This document shows, piece by piece, positions 46,860-58,590 of a stretch of DNA of 64,000 nt. The stretch covers positions 82,761,159-82,825,158 of the forward strand of contig JBOZIK010000001.1 in NCBI GenBank assembly GCA_051453625.1, written 5' to 3'. The notes beneath the pieces were generated by a model, which ran no database searches, was not told the DNA's origin, and was given only the letters and a program-made list of their open reading frames with translations. The DNA comes from Welwitschia mirabilis (taxonomy: Eukaryota; Gnetophyta; Gnetopsida; Welwitschiales). The first letter of the stretch is position 1; the number at the start of each line of letters is the position of its first letter. The position numbers and the translations under genes are program-made.

Positions 46860-48740
46860 CTCACATCTTATATTATGTCTTTTAAGTATTCATCAAAGAT
46901 AGAATTAATGTTTAGTTTATCAAGCCAATGGATAGCTAGTTTATTCCCTTTACTTTCTTGTGAAAAATTTTTCATAGTAGGTTTATCTTGAAAATTTAAA
47001 GGAAAGTAATGTATTTCTAAGATTTCCAAATCAGCCTCTTCCTTATGATTTTTATAACTTTTGAAAAGTTGCAATTTTATGTATAGGTGGTGATGTATTA
47101 TTTCTACTTTAAGTCACTACCTTCCAATCTCTCTTAACTTTATTTGGGTTTGGTAAAGGTTGAGATGCAAGATACCCTTATGGTCATTGATTAGTTAACA
47201 TCATTTGTTAAAGTAAACTAACTAGATTTTCAATATTTTTAATTTTATTTTCAATAATTTTGTTGACTCTTTCTGCATTTTCCTTAACTTTTATATTAAG
47301 TCTCTAAGTAAATCAGTCTATTTAGTTGAAATTTTGAGGTGCTTAGTTAAAAATTGGAGTTACTTGCTTAAAAAAATAAATTTTTGAATTTATTTTCAAA
47401 AGGTTACTAATTTGATCATCCACTCATTTTTTTTGATATTGTAATTGGTTTTTTAAGTTGAAAGGTACTTAGTTAAATGCATACATTTTCTTATATGTCC
47501 TTTCTTTACATGTTGATAACAAGAGGCATTATTCTATTGAATGTGAATTGTCTTTACATACATCACATGCTGAAATCACATTTCCCTCATTTCTGGATTT
47601 TTATTTAACTATTATTTGATTTTTTTTTAAAGTAGTAGTAAAATCCTTAATTACATTAGTTGAATCATGTTGCTTTTTCTCCTTGTGATGTCTTAATTAT
47701 TTTAGATCTTTGATGATTTAGCTTATGGTTTGATGTTTCCTAGAAGTTGATTTTGATCAAGTTTAGCTTATCTATACTAATTCTTCCAACAACATCCATG
47801 CTTTATCTAAAGTTAACTTTATCATGTTACCACCATAAGAAAAATCTACTAGTTATTTTGTTTAACTCTTCAAACCATTGTAAAAATGATCTATCAATTC
47901 ATTCTTTGAAAATTCATCAATGTGATTAAAATAAATAGTTGTAATAAATCATTTATAAGTTATGACATGATCTTCATGAGGTTGTTGTTGAAAGTTGATA
48001 ACCTCTTTCCTTCTTTTTTTCTTGATACTTTCACTTATAAATCTCTTAATACAAGCTCCTTATACTTGATTCAATAACTTAAGACTCTTGTATGAAATTG
48101 TTCTAAGCTAAATTTTAGCTTTTCCTTTAAGTCTAATAGGAAAAATGACTATGTAGTTTTGATCAATAATTAATTTCTTTTCATTTCCTAAGGTAAGCAC
48201 AATTTATTCTATATCAGCTAAATATTGAAATGGATCTTCTTTAGGATTTTCTGAAAATGTTGGGTATGCATTTAAGTATCTAAATTCTATATCATCACTA
48301 AGAGACAAGTTTAAAGGATTTTGAATTTTTCATTTTTTTAGCTATTAAAACTCTAGGCGTAGCATTTTCATTTCAAGTAGATGTTCCTAGTATAATTGGT
48401 ATACTAGATGAAGATACTTGTTTTTACTTTTGCATCTAATTTAACATAAATAAAGAAGAAATAAAATGATTTGCATCTAATTTAACATAAATAAAGAAGA
48501 AATAAAATGATTTACTTCTACTGTATTATTTTTACAATATTATTTTTGAAATTTAATTTTAAAATAATTAAAAAAATAGTCTTCTCTAATTCTTGGAATT
48601 TGTGTACTTGGAATGTGTACACCTAGATTATGCTCATAGTTGAATAAATCTTCTCTTATATTTTTCTTAATGAACCTTTACTCCCTCTGATATTTTATCT
48701 TTTTAATAGAATTTGAAATGTTCCTACATAGTTAAAAAAT
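46860..48740 (-). pseudogene. gag of H2
   Basis: The core near 47,780-47,900 reads FYNGLK.QTK.LVDFSYGGNM, KLTLDKAWMLLEEL, the Athila Gag signature (canonical FYDGL.P.TR..VD..AGG....K...EA..LLEEL). The zinc knuckle at 47,526-47,567 keeps all four ligands, C-DV-C-KDNS-H-SIE.-C, with a stop codon just before the last Cys. A 41-bp tandem duplication (48,431-48,512) shifts the frame near the N terminus. The start is not preserved; by alignment with E it lies near 48,720. Confidence 0.78.
48431..48512. repeat. 41-bp tandem duplication in gag of H2
   Basis: Two exact adjacent copies (48,431-48,471 and 48,472-48,512) of a unit starting 'tgcatctaatttaacataaa'. Exact identity in such an old element points to a recent slippage event or an assembly error. 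Confidence 0.9.
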
Positions 48741-49172
48741 GCATAATGGCCATTAGGTTATTTATTTTTCAAATGATATGAAAGATAAGAAATAGATATA
48801 TTTTGTATAACTAAAGAAAAAATAAAGTAAAAAACAAAAAAAATAGAAATACTCATAGTCATCTGCTTAGTTATTTGGATGACAGAGGGGATGATGTTTC
48901 CTTTATTACATTATTAAAAACAAAAAATCCTATATAAAAACAAAACAATCCTAATTATAAATCATCATTTATTCACATCTTATAGATAATAGAGAGGATG
49001 ATAGGACTTATTACCACTATTGAAATGAAAATTCTAGAAAATAAACCTACAAAATCTAAATTAAAGGTAAAATGCTATTTAAATAAATACCTTGAATAAA
49101 AATTCAATGTAATTACCTATATAGTGATAATCCTCTAGCTCCTTATAGCCTTTTTTGGTAATTTTCCCAAAA
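48741..49172 (-). other. 5' leader and PBS of H2
   Basis: A dyad lies near 48,858 ('tcatctgcttagttatttggatgacagaggggatgatg'). PBS 49,149-49,172: the minus strand TGGGAAAATTACCAAAAA differs from the tRNA-Asp-type 18-mer at ten positions, the most decayed PBS of the three nested elements. Confidence 0.7.
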
Positions 49173-50441
49173 TGTTGTGATGCATATTTATGCAATCCTT
49201 ATGTTCTTCAGTAAATCCTATAAACCATAAATTCTTGCATAAAACACTTACTAGTACAGTTAGAATTTAACCCAAATGTCATAATCCATTAAAGGTACTA
49301 GGTAAGAGATTAGAAAATTGATTTAGCAAAGTATTTTTGATCTTTTTTTATTAAGTAAATAAAAATAAGAAAAAATATAAAAATACAATATAAGATAAAT
49401 GCTAATGCAATGCTCATAAATGAGATGCAAATGAAATAACTCTAAGTAATGAATTTATTTGACTACCAATCTTTCTATCATTAAGATTAACCCATATAAC
49501 TTAAATCAATTATGGAAAAACTATTACTTAACCTAACCAATATAAGCTATAAGGCACATCAAATAGAATATAGATAAATTCAACTATTATAACTATAAAA
49601 GTTCAACATGAAATGAAATGCAATTACTTAAACTAATAATATTAAGATCTTAAAAGTTACCCTTATAACTTAGATCAACTATGAAACTATTACAGAATCA
49701 AAATCAACACAAACCATAAGAGAGATGCAATTAATAGAGAAAAAGTAATCTTTTTATTAATCTCTAAGAAAGCATCTACTTATAAAGTAGTAACACCTCA
49801 ATGCATACTACATATTCCAATTCCAAGAAATACTTCTCTCTATAGCTAAGATGTATCTCATACCTTTCAATCTCTTATCATAATATTTTAGATGTAAAAT
49901 GATGGTTTTGAAATTAAGGACGAGGATTTATTTTTAGTTTTTACATGGAAAATTTTAGAAACAAATCCTAATGGCTCAAATGAAACCCTAGTGGCCCAAA
50001 TGGATAAGTGATTGCATTACAAATTTAAGGCTATTTATTTACATAAAATAAATGTCATCTTGACTATTTCCTATATTATTATGCAGATGATGCCACATTA
50101 TAAAAGATAATACATGAAATTTCAACTCTAGTCTAAGTTAGCATCCTTATCAGCTCCTAATGTATCATCATCCAGTATTGTCATTTAAATGATAATGGGG
50201 ACATCATTCTTTTGGATTTTATAACTATCTGAAATTATCCTTATAGATCATTAGACTCATCCTCAAAATGTGAAGTAGTAGAAGTTTCCTAAAATCCCTT
50301 TAAATATGCTAAGGATTATGCATTTTTATGATGATTCCATTAGTTCTCTATAATAGTTATAACTCTACTTAAACTTATTTAAATAACCTACAAAATTACT
50401 CAAAATACTCATTAAAATACATACAACTTAGCATTGCAACA
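49173..50441 (-). mobile_element. 5' LTR of H2
   Basis: 1,269 bp, from 'tgttgtgatgcatatttatgcaatcc' to 'cttagcattgcaaca'. Same subfamily as the interrupted LTR at 10,712-13,171. Its right flank 'ctatg' pairs with 'ttatg' at 10,707-10,711. Confidence 0.88.
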
Positions 50442-53400
50442 CTATGCTTTTGTTACATTAGATCATGCGTTTTTATATTAAGGCATCTTATAATTTACTC
50501 AAAAGTATTTTTCTAGGTCAAAATTTAAGATAAATTATTTAATCTTATGCTTGTTCCATTTTGTTCATTTTTAGTTTTTAGTATTCATACTTGCAAATTA
50601 TCTTCTTAAAGCCATTAACCTTTTTTTTTCATAAATAATGATCAAAACTTTATCATTNNNNNNNNNNNNNNNNNNNNNNNNNNNNNNNNNNNNNNNNNNN
50701 NNNNNNNNNNNNNNNNNNNNNNNNNNNNNNNNNNNNNNNNNNNNNNNNNNNNNNNNNTTCTTAAAGCCATTAACCTTATTTTTTCATAAATAATGATCAA
50801 AACTTTATCATTTTCTAGTCTTCTTATTTAAACATATTTAGTATAAATGCAAAATAATTATATCCTTAATGATTTTTTTTATTCTTAATATATATTCACC
50901 TTATAATGCTTTTTATGGATGTTTAAACCATGCTACTTCACCATTTTTTCCCTCTCAACTTTAAAATTATTCTTTAAAAATATTCTTTTTGTTAACTCTT
51001 AGAAGTTAGTGTTCTCCACCTAAAAATCTTCATCTTATCAATTAATAAGGTTTTCATTCTTTTAGTTATCTAGACAACTAGGTGAACAGCCATTATTTTC
51101 CCATCCTTATCTTCTTAAAGCTTATTTGTTTAAGTATCTTTCCTTTTTCATTCACAAAATGTTAATTATTGAGCGGCATGTACTATGTTGTCCCCTAGTT
51201 GATAAGTAATACAACAATATTGTAACCTACTTTTATATCATTCTTTTTAATATTTTGCATTTTTCTTGATATTTTAACACATGGAACATTTATTTGAATA
51301 AAAATTTTATCTCCAGCACCTTCTCTGACCAAGCATGGTCCTATTTGCCCAATCATGCTAAAAAATTTCATCCTTCAAGATTAATTTAAAACTTATAAAG
51401 GATTATTTAGTTTTATGTTTTTATTCCTATAAATATTTCCTTTCATTAAATTGGTTTAATCCTTTTAAAAAGCTTCTCATCTACTATATCTTTCAAATGA
51501 TAGGGTGAATGATATTCATTTTTTTTAACAACTAGCTTAACACTAATATCTAGCTAACATGCTAAATGAGAGATAGAATATCATAGCTATAAACCTGTTT
51601 TTATATCATTTTTATTTATTTCTACTTTATGTTTCTTCATTCTTATACTAGAAGAATTGTGCTTTAACACCAAATGCATCCAAAGAACTTTACTTCATTA
51701 GATCTACTCTTTAGACCTCAAATTCAAGCTAATTTTCCAAAAATGAGGTGTGGTTTTTATCTTCTATTTATTGTCACTTATTTATCTCATTTTTTAGTCT
51801 TTTTTAATTCCACTTTTACATAAAATATTTAAGTTTTCACTCATCATTTTGATCCAAATATATTTAAATCTCATAAGTATTTTATAAGAAATGTGAATTT
51901 GTATACTTTATAAGATAGAATTAGATTTCATTTTTCAAGTTTAAATATCTCACATCATTTAGAAAAACATAGTCATGTTTATAGTTTAAAAATCAACATG
52001 ATGAGTTCTATATTTCTACTAAACTAGATTTTTTTTTATTTAGGCATTTCACTTTTCACATAATTTTATGTCACCTTTAGCATAAATTCCATAAAATTAT
52101 CCATGTTTATTCACTCTGTTCATATCATTCAAGATAAAATATTACAAAAGGGGATTAGAGGTAAATGTTTAATATTTTATGTTAATTTTTAAATCTTTTT
52201 AGAAGAACATATTCACTTTATATGATGGATATGAAATTTCATTTTTCCTTTGTCATACGCATTATGACTATTTTCAATAAGCCAAATACTAGGACATAGT
52301 TAAGAGAGGTTGAGATAGAGGTAGAAACCTCTTCATATACATCCATAAGATCTATTATTACTCTAGTAGTAAAAAAAACCAAGCTAGTTCATTCCTTTCC
52401 TCATTTTACTAGATAACAATCCATTCAAATAGTATCAATTAGAGTGGAGAGAGACTTTGGAGATTTTATAAGGCAACTAGATCTAAAGGTAGATGATATA
52501 CTGATAGAACTATAGTTAAGATAAATCTTAAATGTATGAGGCACTTATTACACTTTAAAGATTCATTAGTTTTATGATTCCATCCACATGAAGGTGCAAC
52601 AAGATGTAGATGATTGTATGATAGATACAATTATAGCAATGATCAATGACCATGATGTATTTATTCTTCTAAGACATATTGCCTTGGTGATAGGACTTGG
52701 TGGATTACGTAAAATACATATACACTTTGCATGTAATAAGGGGAATAGATGTGCTTATAACACAATTTAGAAATTTTAATTAGACATGATAAGAGATAAT
52801 ATAGTATTTATTTTTATACATCTTATTTGAGCATACAAGATCCTTTATAGAGGATTGATTCATAACATCAGTTCTTCCTTTCATGATTGTCACTACATCA
52901 TTATACATGTATAGATACTAGTAGTATTTTGATAGGGGGAGTAGATGGACTTATCTTATTTCATATGAATGAGTTTGAGAGCCATATTAGAGGCATATCA
53001 TATTTAGAATCTTGGCTTCCCATTCTTGTTTATAGCTATCTTCTAATGCTTTGAAATTCCTAAGCTATAGTGAATGCTACACTTATAAACCTTTACATAC
53101 TACATGTAGGATATGAGCATTTAGATCCTAGAAGGGGTTAAGTAATAGTAGTAGTAGTTTTCTAAAGTTATTTTAGGATTGATTACAATTTATTAGATGT
53201 AGTCTCTAGCTACAGGCATAATTTAGAAGTTATGGAAGATCATGGAATAGGATTTACTTACATGAGGCAAAGGATGACTTCAATGAAGCATCAATTGGCT
53301 AATATGAGAGAGAAAATAATAATCCTAGGGAGTCTTATTATGTAGATTAAGTAGGTTATCATAATTAATCTTGGAGATGTAGTATAAGTTTAAGGTTATT

Positions 53401-54399
53401 AGATCACATGTTTAATATAAATAGTTATGATGTTCACTTCCCACTGGAGGAAGAGTGCCCTTAATCTCCACCTTTTCTAAGTTTAAGAGTAGAATTTACC
53501 ATACCTCTTGAGGAGATTAATATAGCATAGATTCTGCTATGAATTACCATCTTTTTTATTATACTTAAAATCTCTTCTTAATAGTATTAATTTATGTATT
53601 TATGCATGTAATCTATATATGATGATTTTTTTACATAGCATTTCTTTCCTACCATGTCAATTTGGCAAACATCTTAGTGAGGAGCTAATGTTATGAAAAT
53701 CATATATATTTAATGTTATTCTTTTGAATATTTATTTTAAGAATTTTTAGTCTAAACCATAATCACTTTTAGAAGCTTAAGATAAAACTAAGTTAAGAAA
53801 AAAATTCAAATAAAGTTATCATTCCCTCTATTATTCAGATACGCAACTAGATAATAGCTAATTTTTTCCAATTTTCATAAAATATATTATATTAATTCTA
53901 TAATGATTAAAAATGTAAATTTAATTTATGTTTTAAATAATTATTTATTCTTGCCAATTTTCTTCATAATCTAGAATTATCCACAACATGTAATGCATGA
54001 GTTTCATCCCTTACATATCATCCAAATAACCAACTGGATGATTATCAATGTAAAAATAACATTCCTATTTCCTCTGTTGCTATTAATTCTCATGTAATGT
54101 TATTTATATGACCTACTATAGTAGTTTTTATCATCTAAGATGTTGTCTAAATGATGTTATGAATAAAACTTCGTTTCTATCTTTTGATCCTCTTGATCAT
54201 TACTTCTTAATCTAAAATAGATCTACGATTCTCTTAATAGGCTAAGTTATTTGAAATATGCTATGATAGAATTCATAATATCATAAATTGATTCCTTGTT
54301 TAATAATATTGATAGGTCTTCAAATTCTTTATGATTTTCTCAGAAATCTATTAAATAAATAGTACTTTAATAATATTATCAAATAGGTAAATTTAATCT
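50442..54399 (+). other. 3' region of gypsy P, second part; no recognised gene
   Basis: T-rich then mixed sequence that appears to continue the P tail from 10,711. A 100-N gap at 50,658-50,757 has the same 55 bases on both sides (50,603-50,657 and 50,758-50,812, one mismatch), probably unmerged contig ends. The only notable frame is 52,588-52,770 on the plus strand (60 codons, acidic N-terminal MKVQQDVDDCMIDT, then ALVIGLGGLRKIHIHFACN). I do not recognise it. Athila-branch elements often carry a second ORF in this place, but I see no matching motif. The region ends at 54,399, where C2 begins. Confidence 0.45.
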
Positions 54400-55640
54400 T
54401 GTTGAGAAACTATTGTTATTGATCAAATTAATGAGTTTTTTTTGGAGTTAGTTATTATGTAGATATTTTTCAACACTAGGTAATCACTATATAAATCTAA
54501 GTGACTAACTTATTATATAAACATACATTTAACATCAATTGGATGACCATTTGAAATTAACAAGGGGACTAGACTATTAGTAAGGTAAAACTACTTCAGT
54601 TTTAAGTGTCCAAGATTCCAAGTCAGGGTGACCTAACTTTTAATCAGATAAATACTACTTCTAGCATAGGCATCCAGTAATAGACTAAGATAAAAGTAGC
54701 CAATTGATCATAGTATAAAGGATGACCAAACTATAATCTAGAAATCTCAGTCTACTGACAGTAAGGGCAATTGAGTAGTTAATTAAGGACAACTGCATAT
54801 TGTCCAGAATCTACTATAATAAGGTCAACTAATATTGCAAGATAGGATGACCTAAATAAGGTTGACCTCATATTTATTTAAGGACAACCAAATGTTCTTA
54901 TATAATAAATTGATGAATCTATGTCAAGAAAGGGTGACCAAATGAATTATTGAAGGGTGACTGAATGTTCCTATTTCACAGTGATAAATTTGCATTAAGA
55001 AAAGGTGAACGAACTAAATAAGAAAGGGCAACTAAATAGTATGGCGATAGAATATATCATGAGGTTAACCTAATATATTATAAATATAACCATTATACTT
55101 TCATAGTTTATCAAAAAATGCAGAATTCATTTCAATGGTTTTCTTCTTTCCTTCAAATAGCTTACTTTTGTGGCTATACTATTTAGGTATTCTCCCATCT
55201 AAAAAGGAGGAAAAAATCCCTTGTCACACATAAAAAAGTAATACATCAATCATTCTGTACTTGAATAACTATAGTTTATATTTCTATTGGCACTTCTCTT
55301 TGTACCATCACTTATAAGAGCTTACTATAGTGCTTGTTCATGTGGAGCATATCTATGCATTTGTGCACTTTTCTTACGTACTTTTCTTCATGGTTGTGGA
55401 TCATCTCCAAACTCCTATTATGATTTTATAGATTTATGATGAGCCTAAAAACCAATCTTTGAGGTTAATGTATTCTAGCTAGAGATAAGTATTCTAAGAG
55501 CTAAAGGGTGATGTCTATCCATCATTAAAATATTTTGTGTTTTTTTGTCGTGTTTGATTTCTATTTGCAGGTTATTAAGGTGGATGAATATTTTTTTATG
55601 ACATATTCACTTCCCTCTAGGATCAATCTATGATTTTTAA
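54400..55640 (+). mobile_element. 5' LTR of C2
   Basis: About 1.24 kb. Early part has a 'ctatataaat' motif (54,488-54,497), matched at the same place in the 3' LTR ('ctatataaatatggg'). The middle (54,600-55,080) has many GGTGACC, GGTTGACC and GGGCAACT units spaced irregularly. The end reads CACTTCCCTCTAGGATCAATCTATGA just before the PBS. Confidence 0.88.
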
Positions 55641-55652
55641 TTGGTATCAGAG
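55641..55652 (+). other. Primer-binding site of C2 (initiator tRNA-Met)
   Basis: TTGGTATCAGAG matches the copia primer site complementary to the 3' end of plant initiator tRNA-Met; the next base departs from the usual C. It is the best preserved PBS in the window. Confidence 0.92.
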
Positions 55653-55703
55653 TAAGTTTGAGCAACAGATCCTAATAGATCTCTACTCCAATTAACCCTA
55701 GAA

Positions 55704-57075
55704 AATGAATTAGCCCTTAGAAGCAAATTTTGTCGTAAGGAATTCCTTCTTTGATAGAACCAACTATGGTTATTGGAAGGGAAAAATAACGATTTTTGTT
55801 CATTTCATTCACCTTAAAATATGAGAGTCTATCACTAACAATTATTTTCTTTTGTTATGTAGGATTCTGTAACTAAGTTAACTACTTTAGAGAGGAAAGA
55901 CAAGTTGATACTTGAAGTAAAGTTAGTAGCATCTTGCATTTTCAAATCACTAAATGCCATCTTTTGTGTCATAGTTCTAAAAGATTTCAAATGAGTAGTA
56001 AATTACACCTTAGCAAAAGAAGAATTGAACATCTTACAGACTACTCATAAAGGAATTATCCTAATGAAGTAGGCTAAGATTCATATGCTCATCACTCAGT
56101 TTAAAGATCTTAAGATGAAATAAGATAAAGCTATAAATGATTTTTTCCCAAAACTAATAGATATTGTTAAATCTATTCATGACCTAGGTGAGATTATTGA
56201 GGAGTCAAGAGTATTACATAAAGCATTAAGATCCTTTTCTAAGAAATTTAATTTTAAATTAATAGCTATCAAAAAAAGCAAGGATTTGAATATCATAAAT
56301 ATGAATGAGCTCGAAGGAAACCTTCACATATTTGAACTAAAATTTTGAAAGGAGAAGAAGAAAAGTGTAGCCTTGATAGTTACTCATGACAACCTGATAT
56401 CAAGAAAGGATATAACCAAGAACTAGAAAGTAAAGATGAAGTTGCTCTTTTAGCTAGAAGATTTAGATGCTTCATGCAGAAAAAATAAAATGGAGGTCAA
56501 TTTAGAAAACTATCAAGAAGAAAAGAGGAGGGACAATGAGATATATAATGCTACTCCTACAAGTGTTTTGGTCACATGTTAAGTGTCTATTCAAACAATA
56601 AAAAAGATGATAAAAGAAAAGGAAAGAAATTCTTATCAATAACATGGAATGATAAAGAAAGTAAAAGCAAACAGAACTCAGATTTAGAGTGAGGTGGAAT
56701 CTCTCTCATTGCTTTTATAGATGAAAAGGTATATTTCTCAACCATCATTGATTATTTTAATAGTAATGATTTACTTAGTGAAATAGAAATGGAACTCTGT
56801 ATGGAATATTATAATCTGGCTCTTAGAGTAAACAATCTTAAGAAAGAAAACCAAAATCTATTAGATAAGCTAGAGTCTAAAGAAAATAAAATTAGAGATT
56901 TAAAAAATAAGGTTAACTCAAATTCATCATTATCTAAAGGGACTTTGTCTAGTAAACATTATTCTAGTATGTTTCATACTTATCATTTTTATTATCTCAA
57001 ATCCTTGTTTAAAATAAACTCCAAATACTCTTTAGCAAACATTACTTGCCATTATTACAACAAAAGGGACACTTG
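55704..57075 (+). pseudogene. gag of C2, with coiled coil
   Basis: N-terminal SFDRTNYGYWKGKITIF near 55,745-55,795 (canonical FDGTNY.YWK..M..F). The UBN2-type core near 56,030-56,345 is well kept: HKGIILMK.AKIHMLITQFK, DKAINDFFPKLIDIVKSI, HDLGEIIEESRVLHKALRSF and ELEGNLHIFEL. The zinc knuckle near 56,545-56,580 is broken (CYSYKCFGHML.V). It is followed by LSITWNDKES (canonical TWSD.ES) and an open 95-codon segment, 56,789-57,076, that is a heptad-like coiled coil (ALRVNNLKKENQNLLDKLES) ending with a second knuckle relic, TCHYYNKRDT. Confidence 0.88.
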
Positions 57076-57600
57076 AAGATTGATTTTTTTCCTACAAAAT
57101 TTGGTTTCCTAACTCCATGTTAGGTTCTAAGTTTACCTTCAAAATTAAAATAAAAACAAATGCATGAGGTGGATTCTAAAGTCCTTAAACAAAAGCCTAT
57201 TCATTGAAATGGCTTTAAAAGCAACTAATTATTCTTGCTAGTATATTGATAGTGGTTGCTCTAGAAATATAACAGGTGATAAGTTTAACTTCATCAAATT
57301 CAAGAAATATGATAGAGGAGAAGTAAAATTTGACAACAATGGAAGAGCTCAAATTAAAGGAATTGAAAGCATTAGTGGAGTTAATTTAACTAATATTCAT
57401 AATGTGTTATTTATAAATTCCTTCAAAAATGATCTATTAAGCATTAGTCATAATTGTAATAAAGGTCACAAAGTATTATTTGATAAAAATAAGTGTACAG
57501 TAAAACATGATAGAATGGACTAGCTATTATTTATAGCAACTATACGTGAAAATATTTACTATGTAAATTAGTCAAGCAATTATATTTGTATTTCCTCTCA
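57076..57600 (+). pseudogene. Aspartic protease of C2
   Basis: Reads YIDSGCSRNITGDKFNFIKF near 57,241-57,300, the copia protease signature (canonical W.LDSGCSRHMTGD); the catalytic triad codons DSG are intact at 57,248-57,256. Then GEVKFDNNGRAQIKGIESI, NLTNIHNVLFI and NDLLSISHNCNKGHKVLFD, all in one frame up to about 57,520. This is the longest stretch of protease with all motifs in order in the window. It would cleave Gag-Pol inside the virus-like particle. Confidence 0.92.
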
Positions 57601-58590
57601 TGTTCAAGAAGACGTTATCTAGCATAGTGTTTAGATCACATTATATTTGAAATTTTAAAGAAAATATGTTGTAATGAGATTGTTAGAGGTCTTCCAAAAC
57701 TTTCTATCACTCACAAAGGCTTCTATAATGCTTGCTAAAAAGGGAAAGAAACTAGAGATTCCCATATAAGAATTAGTGATGTTACTACTAGTAAACCATT
57801 AAATTTAATTCATATGGATTTGGTTGGCCCTATTCAAATAACAAGATTATTTAAAAAAATATATTTTTTAGCCATGGTTGATAATATTTCTATATTTTCA
57901 TGGGTAGCCTTCATTCATGTGAAATATAATTCTTATGACAATTTTATTAGAATTTACAAGAAACTTCAAACTAAAAAGTAATATGTAATTAAGAGAATTT
58001 TAAGTGATTATGGTAGNNNNNNNNNNNNNNNNNNNNNNNNNNNNNNNNNNNNNNNNNNNNNNNNNNNNNNNNNNNNNNNNNNNNNNNNNNNNNNNNNNNN
58101 NNNNNNNNNNNNNNNNTCTTATGACAATTTTATTAGAATTTACAAGAAACTTAAAACTAAAAAGTAATATGTAATTAAGAGAATTTTAAGTGATTATGGT
58201 AGAGAGTTTGATGAATGAAATATTTGAATATTATTGCAACTCTAATGGAATTAACCACAAATTCTCAGCTCCAAAAACTCCTCAAAAAAATGGAAGAGTT
58301 AAAAGAAAAAATCAAACTCTATGAGATGTGACAAGAGTTATGTTGAATTTCAAAGATATTCTAATAATATTTTTTAACTGAAGCAGTGAACACAGCATGT
58401 TATATTTTAAATAAAGTCTATTTAAGACCTAGAACTTCTAACACTCCCTATGAATTCTGGAAAGGGAAGAAGCCAAATATACCTTATTTCAAAAGCTTTG
58501 AAAGTAAGTGCTTAATTCTAAGATATAGAGAGGACTTGGCTAAATTTAATTCTAAATCTAATGAGGAATTTTCTTGGGGTACTCTTAATT
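57601..58590 (+). pseudogene. Integrase of C2
   Basis: The pre-integrase zinc region reads DHIIFEILKKI then NEIVRGLPKLSITHKGFYNAC (canonical GH.N...L.K....VRGLP......G.CDAC). Then the core: PLNLIHMDLVGPIQ near 57,800-57,835 (first catalytic Asp), SWVAFIHVKYN, then RILSDYGREF (second Asp; right copy near 58,180-58,210). The tail reads NTACYILNKVYLRP and NTPYEFWKGKKPN (58,386-58,490), and CLILRYREDLAKFNSKSNE. The gap at 58,017-58,116 with duplicated flanks interrupts it, plus several stops. Confidence 0.9.
57931..58202. other. 100-N gap with duplicated 86-bp flanks
   Basis: Bases 57,931-58,016 recur at 58,117-58,202 with one mismatch (cttcaaac against cttaaaac). Both encode the same integrase stretch, so the duplication is almost certainly an assembly artefact, with the mismatch from an allele or a read error. 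Confidence 0.88.

Larger units (their letters stand above)
10712..50441 (-). mobile_element. Athila-like gypsy element H2, carrying nested insertions
   Basis: Outer limits of a minus-strand LTR element. Its 3' LTR is 10,712-13,171 (itself interrupted) and its 5' LTR is 49,173-50,441. The two LTRs belong to one subfamily: both start with a 'gatgcatatttatgcaatcctta'-like block (seen in the other LTRs as 'gtgtgaatttatgcaatc'). Flanking 5-mers ttatg and ctatg fit a target duplication with one change. The internal region is split: 13,172-16,061 and 43,764-49,172, with E inserted in the integrase. Once E is removed the element would be about 11 kb, including the insertions in its 3' LTR. Confidence 0.75.
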
